Origin: an uncultured Clostridia bacterium
Lineage (GTDB): Bacteria; Bacillota; Clostridia; Oscillospirales; Acutalibacteraceae
DNA length: 17,157 nt
NCBI GenBank assembly: GCA_946539105.1
Contig: CAMNHG010000022.1
Coordinates: 1-17,157, forward strand
Reading direction: 5' to 3'
Of the stretch, positions 1-5,544 are shown piece after piece. How positions within the stretch are numbered: position 1 is the stretch's first letter; each line of letters opens with the position of its first letter. Under the pieces are notes generated by a model, which did no database searches, was not told where the DNA came from, and worked only from the letters and a program-made list of their open reading frames with translations. The position numbers were made by a program, and so were the translations under genes.

Positions 1-35
1 TACGAACCCTCTCTGCACGCACTTTTTACCGTTTT

Positions 36-566
36 TTATTTCTCCCGAACCGGTACCCAGATACCGCACTCGTAGTCGGGTGACTGCGAATCGCCTGCGG
101 AGTACACTTCGAGCGTTGCCATACCGTTTGCCTGATACTTCTGTCCTTCGTTCGGGAACCACTCCTTCCAAACATAGGTGTTCAGCGTTTGCAGTGCTCC
201 GGGCATAGAACCTTTCGTTCGAAATACTGCCCAGCTGCTTTCGGGGAATGAATAAAGCTCAAGACCATCAGGAACTTCGCCGCCCTGATACAGCCCGGCA
301 ATCCAATAGTCAAAACCGTTTTCGGACTCCGTACAAATGGCAAACATTCCGATATGATTCGATAAGATCGCTTTCTTGATCGGCGTATCGGGCTTCATCG
401 TCTGCCAAAGACGGGCATACTTTAGATTGTATTCCTTATCCCAAAATTCAGGGCATTTTACATATCCTTCATCGGGTCGGATCTCCGTGTGATAACCAAT
501 AAATGTCATTGCCTTTTTCTTTTCATAAGTTACATTGGAGCTTCCGTTTAATACAAATATTTTCAT
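36..566 (-). CDS. GyrI-like / AraC-type effector-binding domain protein
   Basis: A 176-residue stand-alone protein of the GyrI-like (AraC effector-binding, Cass2-type) ligand-binding fold. Recognition rests on the block KCPEFWDKEYNLKYARLW near residues 37-55, the central DYWIAGLY strand near 86-93, and the C-terminal YECGIWVPV strand near 165-173, all typical of this family. There is no DNA-binding domain, so it is a free ligand binder. Family members bind hydrophobic or cationic small molecules, and some act as hydrolases or as partners of a regulator. The ATG follows the TGA stop of the TetR gene by four bases, and its GGTGAG ribosome site lies in the end of that gene, so the two are co-transcribed and translationally coupled. 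It probably binds or handles the compound sensed by the TetR protein; this is inference. No terminator is visible before the window edge. Confidence 0.82.
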   Translation of the reverse strand: MKIFVLNGSSNVTYEKKKAMTFIGYHTEIRPDEGYVKCPEFWDKEYNLKYARLWQTMKPDTPIKKAILSNHIGMFAICTESENGFDYWIAGLYQGGEVPDGLELYSFPESSWAVFRTKGSMPGALQTLNTYVWKEWFPNEGQKYQANGMATLEVYSAGDSQSPDYECGIWVPVREK

Positions 567-570
567 TTTC

Positions 571-1158
571 TCACCCCATCATATATACAGCGCAAAAATG
601 CCGCAGGTGCTTTTCTATGTCCTGCATAACCTTCTGCCGGTACTGCAGCTGTCTGTCGGCTTTTGCAATCATCACCACAACAGGCGAGGTCAGCTCCATG
701 GCGAGAAGCGACGGGTCGTCCTGCTTGAACAAACCCTCGTTCATCATATCTTCGATGATTTTGGCGTACATCTTTTGAACACCGCCGACTTGGTGGCGTG
801 TGGTGATTTCGGCAAAGTGCTCGCTTCTGAACTGCTCACGAACAAGGAATTTTCGGATTTTCCCGATTATCGGGTCAAAAACGGTAAACTCCACCTTTTT
901 CATAGCGATTGCAATAAATTCATCCCGGCTGTGCGGCAACTTGCCGAAATGCTTCTCAGAGCCGAAGCTCTCTTCATAACGCGCCTCTGCCGTGTCGATC
1001 AGCGCGTTCAGAATATCCTCCTTGCCCTTAAAGTGATTGTAGAGCGACGGTGCTTTAATGCCGACCTTTTCGGCGATCTGCTCCACGCTCGTTCCGTCAA
1101 AACCGTTCTCTGAAAAGAGCGTCAGCGTTTCGTTCAGTATTTTATCTCTTGTCGTCAT
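571..1158 (-). CDS. TetR/AcrR-family transcriptional repressor
   Basis: A 195-residue TetR-family regulator. The N-terminal helix-turn-helix spans about residues 8-50, with the family hallmark GTSVEQIAEKVGIKAPSLYNHF followed by KGKEDIL. The rest is a helical ligand-binding and dimerisation domain. The start chosen is the ATG at 1158, preceded by GGAGG with five bases of spacing; a TTG four codons upstream overlaps that ribosome site and is rejected. Length is normal for the family. It is the first gene of a two-gene operon with the GyrI-like protein. A double palindrome overlaps its promoter, so negative autoregulation is very likely. The ligand is not identifiable; no efflux pump or enzyme target is visible nearby on the window side. 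Confidence 0.93.
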   Translation of the reverse strand: MTTRDKILNETLTLFSENGFDGTSVEQIAEKVGIKAPSLYNHFKGKEDILNALIDTAEARYEESFGSEKHFGKLPHSRDEFIAIAMKKVEFTVFDPIIGKIRKFLVREQFRSEHFAEITTRHQVGGVQKMYAKIIEDMMNEGLFKQDDPSLLAMELTSPVVVMIAKADRQLQYRQKVMQDIEKHLRHFCAVYMMG

Positions 1159-1177
1159 AATATCCTCCAAAGAAAAA

Positions 1178-1220
1178 GACTAATAACCGTTAGTTTCATT
1201 ATAACTAATGGTTATTAGTC
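1178..1220 (-). promoter_or_regulatory. TetR operator: paired palindromes over the promoter
   Basis: Two 18-base arms (1178-1195 and 1203-1220) form an inverted repeat with 17 of 18 positions matching across a 7-base spacer. Each arm is also palindromic in itself: ACTAA...TTAGT on the left and ACTAAT...ATTAGT on the right. This gives two roughly 16-bp half-spaced sites with centres about 25 bp apart. They cover the spacer and downstream flank of the tetR promoter, the classic arrangement for TetR self-repression. Confidence 0.85.
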
Positions 1221-1226
1221 TGTCAA
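1198..1226 (-). promoter_or_regulatory. Sigma-A promoter of the tetR operon
   Basis: On the minus strand the -35 box TTGACA (1226-1221) and the -10 box TATAAT (1203-1198) are both perfect consensus with a 17-base spacer. Transcription would start near 1191, about 33 bases before the tetR ATG. The operator palindromes overlap both the spacer and the start region. Confidence 0.9.
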
Positions 1227-1246
1227 GATAATAGATATATTTCAAT

Positions 1247-1282
1247 GAAAAATCGGTCAGCGGCATTAATACCACTGACCGA
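1247..1282 (-). terminator. Rho-independent terminator of the XRE/zinc-ribbon gene
   Basis: On the minus strand, TCGGTCAG pairs with CTGACCGA (arms 1275-1282 and 1253-1260), with additional GG/CC pairing inside, followed by a TTTTT run (1252-1248). It lies just after the stop of the 1293-2057 gene and insulates that gene from the tetR promoter downstream. Confidence 0.8.
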
Positions 1283-1292
1283 AAATAGTCTC

Positions 1293-2057
1293 TTATCTTT
1301 TTTTATAAAGCACAAGCTCCGGATTCTTGCCCTCCGCCTCGTATGTGCAAACCAGAATAAAATCCATATTAGCTAAAACGCCGAAACAGCGGTCTCCACC
1401 GAACCGGGATTCAAGCTGATTACCGAGATAAGTCGTATTGTCGTCGAGGAATTTCGCGCTGATACCGCTCGGCAGGGGATAGGCGAGATTGACGAAGCTT
1501 CCGACTAACGCATTCAACTTTTCTAACTTTGGCATACCGTCGATATTTAGATTATTGATCTCGTCAATCAACTGCTTTTTGAACACCTCAAACTCGCCGT
1601 TGTCGCTCAGCTGTTCATAGCGTTTCCAGTAATCGAGCTGTGGGAGCTTCTCCTTCATATAAGCGCGCGCTTGTTCTTCGGTAAAGCCTTCTTTCGCCAT
1701 ATGAGGAATACATACATTGATCAGCTCGTCCATATCGCTGTAGGTGTACTGTCCGTCCGCGTAGCACCATTTACAGTAGTTCTCGTTCAGTGCGCCGTCC
1801 TTATCCGTGCCGATAATCGTATCGTCAAGCGGCATACCGCAGCACTGACAGATCAGCTGACGTGGCGAACCAAGCAGCGTGTTGATCGAAACATTGAAAA
1901 GATTTGATAGCAACTTCAGTGCTTCGGTATTCGGCACGGTATCGCCGTTTTCCCAGCGCGACACCGCCTGCCGTGTCACAAAAATCTTTTCCGCAAGCTC
2001 ATCCTGCGACATCCCGTTCCTTGTCCTCAGTTCATAGATAACGTCCTTTGTGTTCAT
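1293..2057 (-). CDS. XRE-family regulator with zinc-ribbon domain
   Basis: A 254-residue fusion protein. Residues 1-62 are an HTH_3/XRE DNA-binding domain (MSQDELAEKIFVTRQAVSRWENG is diagnostic). Residues 68-103 are a zinc ribbon of the CQCCGMPL...YCKWCY type, with probable zinc ligands among Cys70, Cys72/73, Cys95 and Cys98. Residues about 105-140 resemble the helical extension that normally follows this ribbon. The C-terminal 100 residues form a conserved but functionally unknown domain (GDRCFGVLANMDFILVCTY) that I recognise from clostridial hypothetical proteins. The ATG is preceded by GGAGGTG at good spacing. It is transcribed alone, divergently from the GNAT gene, and ends at its own terminator. 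It probably regulates itself or the divergent gene; no clear operator was found. Confidence 0.87.
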   Translation of the reverse strand: MNTKDVIYELRTRNGMSQDELAEKIFVTRQAVSRWENGDTVPNTEALKLLSNLFNVSINTLLGSPRQLICQCCGMPLDDTIIGTDKDGALNENYCKWCYADGQYTYSDMDELINVCIPHMAKEGFTEEQARAYMKEKLPQLDYWKRYEQLSDNGEFEVFKKQLIDEINNLNIDGMPKLEKLNALVGSFVNLAYPLPSGISAKFLDDNTTYLGNQLESRFGGDRCFGVLANMDFILVCTYEAEGKNPELVLYKKR

Positions 2058-2081
2058 AAAAACACCTCCCTGTTACCAATA

Positions 2082-2111
2082 ATAATACAAACCGTAATAA
2101 AACACAAGCAA
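2082..2111 (-). promoter_or_regulatory. Probable promoter of the XRE/zinc-ribbon gene
   Basis: Minus-strand -35 TTGCTT (2111-2106) and -10 TATTAT (2087-2082) with an 18-base spacer, about 25 bases upstream of the ATG. Imperfect match, so moderate confidence. Confidence 0.5.
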
Positions 2112-2260
2112 CCCGCTGTTGCTGAGAATTATCTATTATCATACAGATGGCTATTCTTGTTCATTCGGTGTATCTTTACGATAACCATTTTACACTGATA
2201 ATCAACGCCAGCAAGAAGCCTCTCGAATGCTGAATCACACGTTATCTCCACAAAATTCTG

Positions 2261-2289
2261 TTGCTATCATTACGGTTTCGTGGTAGAAT
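2261..2289 (+). promoter_or_regulatory. Probable promoter of the GNAT gene
   Basis: -35 TTGCTA (2261-2266) and -10 TAGAAT (2284-2289) with a 17-base spacer, 35 bases upstream of the chosen ATG. This placement supports the start at 2324 rather than an upstream in-frame codon inside the promoter. Confidence 0.55.
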
Positions 2290-2323
2290 TATAACATTAA
2301 TCAAGATGAGAAGGATTGATAAT

Positions 2324-2890
2324 ATGAAACACCTCGGCACAATCACACTTGAAACACAACGTTTAATACTTCGAAAAACGCTTGAAGCCGACTATGAGCC
2401 GATGTTCAGAAACTGGGCTAACGACGAGCGCGTTACGAGATATTTGACTTGGATGCCTTACGAAAACGCGGAGCAGTTAAAAAATACATATCATAATTAT
2501 CTGCTTGAAAGCCAAAAAAAGCAGGATTTTTACGATTGGAAGATTGTTCTTAAGGATATTAACGAGCCAATCGGCTCTATCGGAGCTGTCGGAATTAAAG
2601 AGGATATCAAGGAAGTTGAAATCGGATACTGCCTCGGCTATGATTGGTGGCACAAGGGCATTATGACCGAAGCGTTTAAGCGCGTCATTCAATTTTTATT
2701 TGAGGAAGTAGGATTTAACCGCATTACCGCTGAACACGACCCGAGGAACCCTCACTCGGGCGATGTGATGAAAAAATGCGGACTTCAATATGAGGGAACA
2801 TCGCGCCAGGCAGGCAAAAATATGCAGGGAATTTGCGACTTATCACGCTACGCGATTTTGAAAGAGGATTATTTTAAAAACACAAAATAA
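2324..2890 (+). CDS. GNAT N-acetyltransferase (RimJ/RimL type)
   Basis: A 188-residue acetyltransferase of the RimJ/RimL branch of the GNAT superfamily, which moves an acetyl group from acetyl-CoA to an amine such as a protein N-terminus or a small molecule. Evidence is the N-terminal LETQRLILRK strand (9-18), the central EIGYCLGYDWWHKGIMTEA block (99-116) that forms the CoA pyrophosphate loop, and the C-terminal HDPRNPHSGDVMKKCGLQYEG segment (138-158). The ATG at 2324 has AAGGA upstream at eight bases; an earlier in-frame start would overlap the promoter. It is a single gene, divergent from the XRE regulator. The substrate cannot be read from sequence. No terminator is obvious after the stop. 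Confidence 0.9.
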   Translation: MKHLGTITLETQRLILRKTLEADYEPMFRNWANDERVTRYLTWMPYENAEQLKNTYHNYLLESQKKQDFYDWKIVLKDINEPIGSIGAVGIKEDIKEVEIGYCLGYDWWHKGIMTEAFKRVIQFLFEEVGFNRITAEHDPRNPHSGDVMKKCGLQYEGTSRQAGKNMQGICDLSRYAILKEDYFKNTK

Positions 2891-2929
2891 CTATTCATCG
2901 GATAAACTCAAAAACAGCATATCTTGTTG

Positions 2930-2957
2930 TTGACATTTCCGCAAAAACATTTATAAT
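2930..2957 (+). promoter_or_regulatory. Sigma-A promoter of the lipoprotein PNP gene
   Basis: -35 TTGACA (2930-2935) and -10 TATAAT (2952-2957), both perfect, with a 16-base spacer. Transcription should begin near 2964, exactly where the leader hairpin begins. Confidence 0.82.
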
Positions 2958-2963
2958 AAAATC

Positions 2964-3020
2964 AGGGCAACACTTCACAATTCATTTTGCAAATTGTACG
3001 GCGTTGCCTTTAGTTTTTCT
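2964..3020 (+). promoter_or_regulatory. Leader hairpin with U-rich tail (possible attenuator or small RNA)
   Basis: GGCAAC (2966-2971) pairs with GTTGCC (3003-3008), and inside it ACAATT (2977-2982) pairs with AATTGT (2992-2997), separated by a symmetric 5/5 internal loop. The structure is followed by TTTAGTTTTTCTT. It starts at the predicted transcript 5' end, so it could end a roughly 55-nt RNA or act as an attenuator or 5' stabiliser for the PNP mRNA. It does not match any riboswitch class I recognise. Confidence 0.5.
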
Positions 3021-3045
3021 TGACATTAAATCGACGGAGGCGGCT

Positions 3046-4044
3046 ATGAAAAAAGTTTTATCAATTTTAATGATTATCTCGCTCGTGTTTATTTTCGGCG
3101 GTTGCGCGGCAAATGGCGGGCAACCCTCGAACAGTGAACAATCCTCAAACATCGAACAATCCTCAGGCAGTGAACAATCCGCGACCGATGACGGCAAATG
3201 GAAAAATGTTCAGGTTGGGTTTGACGCGGACGACTACTACTCACGCTTGGAAAACTGCGTTAAGCAAATTCGCGAAAAGACAGATTTTGTGCCCGACATC
3301 GCGCTGGTATTGGGCAGCGGCTTGGGCGATTACGCCGACAAAATCAAAGTCATTACCGAAATCCCCTACAGCGAGATTAAGGGCTTTCCCGTATCGACCG
3401 TCGCGGGTCACGACGGAACGCTGATTTTTTGCGAGATTGAGGGCAAAAAGGTCGTAATAATGAACGGCAGAGTTCACTACTACGAGGGTTATGATATTCA
3501 CGAGGTTGTCCTGCCCCTGCGTGTGATTCACCTGCTCGGCGCAAAGACGGTTGTTCTGACAAACGCTGTCGGCGCGATTAACGCCGATTACAACGTAGGC
3601 GACTTTGTGCTGAACGAGGATTATATTTCGAGCTTTGTGCCTTCTCCGCTGGTAGGTGAGAACATCGACAAGCTCGGCGACCGCTTTGTTGATATGACAA
3701 ACGCGTTTGACAAGGATTTGAATACAATCGTTGAGAATATCGCGAATCAGAATAAAATCCCGATTCACAAGGGTGTGATGATTCAGGTTACAGGCCCTCA
3801 GTACGAATCGCCGACAGAGATTAAGATGTACCGCAGCCTAGGCGCGGACACGGTGGGAATGAGCACGGTAGTCGAGACAATCGCCGCAAGGCATATGGGT
3901 ATGCGCGTCTGCTCGATAAGCTGCATTACAAATATGGCGGCAGGAATGCAGGATAAAATCTCTCACGAGGAAGTGCAAAACTCCTCCAACAATTCCTCAA
4001 AGAATTTCGCGGTTCTGGTAAGCGGACTGCTCTCGAAAATGTAA
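3046..4044 (+). CDS. Lipoprotein purine-nucleoside phosphorylase
   Basis: A 332-residue trimeric-type purine-nucleoside phosphorylase (the inosine/guanosine family) preceded by a lipoprotein signal peptide. Residues 1-20 (MKKVLSILMI..., lipobox FGGC, Cys20) predict export and lipid anchoring; residues 21-50 are a Ser/Gln/Glu linker with a short repeat; the enzyme core runs from about 57. Active-site landmarks of the family are all present: GSGLG with Ser91, His122 in VAGHDG, GRVHYYEG with Arg142 and His144, Glu254 in GPQYES, VGMS with Met272, Asn296 and His307. The enzyme would split purine nucleosides with phosphate into base and ribose-1-phosphate, here outside the membrane. GGAGG five bases before the ATG fixes the start, and there is no Met between the signal and the core to give a cytosolic form. 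Monocistronic. The stop TAA abuts a MITE-like element. Confidence 0.9.
   Translation: MKKVLSILMIISLVFIFGGCAANGGQPSNSEQSSNIEQSSGSEQSATDDGKWKNVQVGFDADDYYSRLENCVKQIREKTDFVPDIALVLGSGLGDYADKIKVITEIPYSEIKGFPVSTVAGHDGTLIFCEIEGKKVVIMNGRVHYYEGYDIHEVVLPLRVIHLLGAKTVVLTNAVGAINADYNVGDFVLNEDYISSFVPSPLVGENIDKLGDRFVDMTNAFDKDLNTIVENIANQNKIPIHKGVMIQVTGPQYESPTEIKMYRSLGADTVGMSTVVETIAARHMGMRVCSISCITNMAAGMQDKISHEEVQNSSNNSSKNFAVLVSGLLSKM
3121..3180 (+). repeat. 18-bp tandem repeat in the lipoprotein linker
   Basis: Three copies plus six bases of an 18-bp unit (3121-3138, 3139-3156, 3157-3174), such as CAATCCTCAAACATCGAA, encoding Gln-Ser/Pro-Ser-Asn/Gly-Ser/Ile-Glu hexapeptides. It is in frame, so gain or loss of units would only change linker length. 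Confidence 0.85.
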
Positions 4045-4251
4045 TACTAATTCCTGATAGAAAGTAGACTTATATTTTGCGAGGATTTTTTTCGCAAGAC
4101 AAGGCGAAGGACGCGGCAAGGCTTGAGGTGCGGTCAAAATCTTTGATTTTGGGCACCGCACCCATACAACGGAGACGCCTTGCAAGGACGACAACGCAGT
4201 ATTGCGGAAAATAGACCGCAAAGATTGTCTACTTTTTATTAGGTATTAGTA
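4045..4251. mobile_element. MITE-like element with 25-bp terminal inverted repeats
   Basis: The two ends (4045-4069 and 4227-4251) are inverted repeats matching at 22 of 25 positions, beginning TACTAAT and ending GTAGAC. Direct copies of TAA flank it (4042-4044 and 4252-4254); since the ends read TA...TA, a TA target duplication is also possible. Inside there is further dyad symmetry: GCAAGGC (4116-4122) with GCCTTGC (4177-4183), and GGTGCGGT (4127-4134) with ACCGCACC (4155-4162) closing on CAAAATC-TTT-GATTTTG. The whole 207 bp can fold into one long branched hairpin. It has no coding capacity, so a transposase would have to act in trans. The left flank copy of TAA is the stop codon of the PNP gene. 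Confidence 0.78.
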
Positions 4252-4267
4252 TAATATTTAAAATCAA

Positions 4268-4293
4268 AAATGCACCCTGACTCGGGTGCATTT
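4268..4293. terminator. Bidirectional rho-independent terminator
   Basis: AAATGCACCC (4268-4277) pairs with GGGTGCATTT (4284-4293) over a six-base loop. On the plus strand it runs into TTTCTTTTTT; on the minus strand into TTTTTGATTTT. It sits between two convergent transcription units and can end both the PNP transcript and the long kinase operon. Confidence 0.9.
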
Positions 4294-4305
4294 CTTTTTT
4301 ATCTG

Positions 4306-4650
4306 TTAGCTGTCTCTGAGTGCCTTTAGCTCGTCGCGCATTGAAAGAAGCTGATTTACAAGCGGAGTGTAATCTATCTCGGTTTTTGCCCTTAAAAGCT
4401 CGGTAATCTCTGAGCATTTATCAAACATTTTTGTAAGCGAGAGGTTGCCCAGCACTCCTTTAAGCGCGTGAGCCGCCTCAAAGCCTGCCTGCAAATCTCC
4501 TGCGTCGGCAGCCTCCTTGAGCTTGTCAAAGTCCTGTTCGTCGGGAATCATATTGACGAGCTTAAGGTAGAACTGCTCGCTGCCCATACATCGCGATACT
4601 CCTTCGTCGGTGTTAACTCCTAACTTCTTTAATCCGTCTATTGTAATCAT
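4306..4650 (-). CDS. Free-standing HPt phosphotransfer protein
   Basis: A 114-residue histidine-phosphotransfer protein. The helical-bundle hallmark EAAHALKGVLGNLS places the phospho-accepting histidine at His61 with Lys64 and Gly65 following in the usual pattern. Such proteins carry phosphate between receiver domains in multistep relays and have no catalytic activity of their own. AAGGAG precedes the ATG. It is the last gene of the operon, 20 bases after the REC/GGDEF-like gene, and ends at the bidirectional terminator. Its likely partners are the receiver domains of the two hybrid kinases upstream as donors and the response regulator just before it as acceptor; partner choice is inferred from linkage. 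Confidence 0.92.
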   Translation of the reverse strand: MITIDGLKKLGVNTDEGVSRCMGSEQFYLKLVNMIPDEQDFDKLKEAADAGDLQAGFEAAHALKGVLGNLSLTKMFDKCSEITELLRAKTEIDYTPLVNQLLSMRDELKALRDS

Positions 4651-4670
4651 TTGCTATCTCCTTATCTGTC

Positions 4671-5540
4671 TCAGCCTTGGTATTTTTCGATATAGTTTGC
4701 GCCCTTCCTGTCAGCGCAGGCAGACTCGGCGCGTTCAAACCATTCCTCGGGATTTAACTCCTTGTCAACGCGTTCATATACGCCGCACCTGAGAGTGACA
4801 CCTTTATTCTGCTCAGAGAAAGATGTGGTTTGAGCCTTTTCAAAAAGCTCCTTGTAGTCGTCTCTGTGACGGAAGTACGCATAGAACCTCCCGTCTCCGG
4901 CATAGCATACTATGCCCTTTGTTGTAGAATCATTCTCCCTTATTCTTTGCGCGGTGTTTTGCAGAAATAGGTTAACCGCTTCGTCGCCGGCTTCCGCCTT
5001 CAGCTTATCAAGTCCGTCAATGTGCAGAGCAACCGCGTCCATTCCTCGGGTTTCCATACGGCGGATGTAAGCAAAGAAGAAATCGCTCTTATAAAATCCG
5101 GTCAGCTTATCCTTTTCTATCTCCCTGATAAGGGCGCGTTCCTCGCTGAGCTCTATAATGCGCTCGCAGCGCGCCAGAATAACCTCGGGCATACGGTAGG
5201 GCTTTGTGATAAAGTCGTCCGCGCCGAGCTTGATTGAGCGAACCTCCGCGCTTTTCTCCGAGGTCATAACAATAATCGGGATTTTGGAGAGCTCCTCGTC
5301 CGCTTTGCACTGCTCAAGCACCTGAAAGCCGCTCATCTTAGGCATTAGCAAATCGAGCAGGATAAGCGAGTACGGCTCCTTTGCCGAGCGAAGCATTTGC
5401 ATTGCCTCGCTGCCGTTTTCCGCACTGTCTACATTGTAATTAAAAGCGAGTATTGCCTCGAGCAGTTCGCGGTTTATCAGCTCGTCATCCACCATCAAAA
5501 CCGTGCGTTTTTTTCTGCGCGACCTTACAAAATTGTTCAT
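4671..5540 (-). CDS. Response regulator with degenerate GGDEF domain
   Basis: A 289-residue protein: a basic N-terminus (RSRRKKR), a receiver domain at about 12-130, and a GGDEF-like domain at about 140-287. The receiver is intact: Asp18/Asp19, phospho-acceptor Asp63 in LLDLLMP, Thr93, Lys113. The second domain opens with the classic EKDKLTGFY but the signature is AGDGR (214-218) instead of GGDEF, and the metal/substrate motif is HIDGLD where DIDxFK is expected. It should therefore not make cyclic di-GMP and is more likely a binding or protein-interaction module. Its AAGGAG ribosome site overlaps the end of the preceding gene, with only four bases between them, so translation is coupled. It is the only output protein in the operon. 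Confidence 0.9.
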   Translation of the reverse strand: MNNFVRSRRKKRTVLMVDDELINRELLEAILAFNYNVDSAENGSEAMQMLRSAKEPYSLILLDLLMPKMSGFQVLEQCKADEELSKIPIIVMTSEKSAEVRSIKLGADDFITKPYRMPEVILARCERIIELSEERALIREIEKDKLTGFYKSDFFFAYIRRMETRGMDAVALHIDGLDKLKAEAGDEAVNLFLQNTAQRIRENDSTTKGIVCYAGDGRFYAYFRHRDDYKELFEKAQTTSFSEQNKGVTLRCGVYERVDKELNPEEWFERAESACADRKGANYIEKYQG

Positions 5541-5544
5541 ATAA

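Noticed and set aside
3121..3180. CRISPR-like repeats
   Set aside because: The 18-bp units are contiguous, in frame and encode a linker; there are no spacers and no cas genes in the window.
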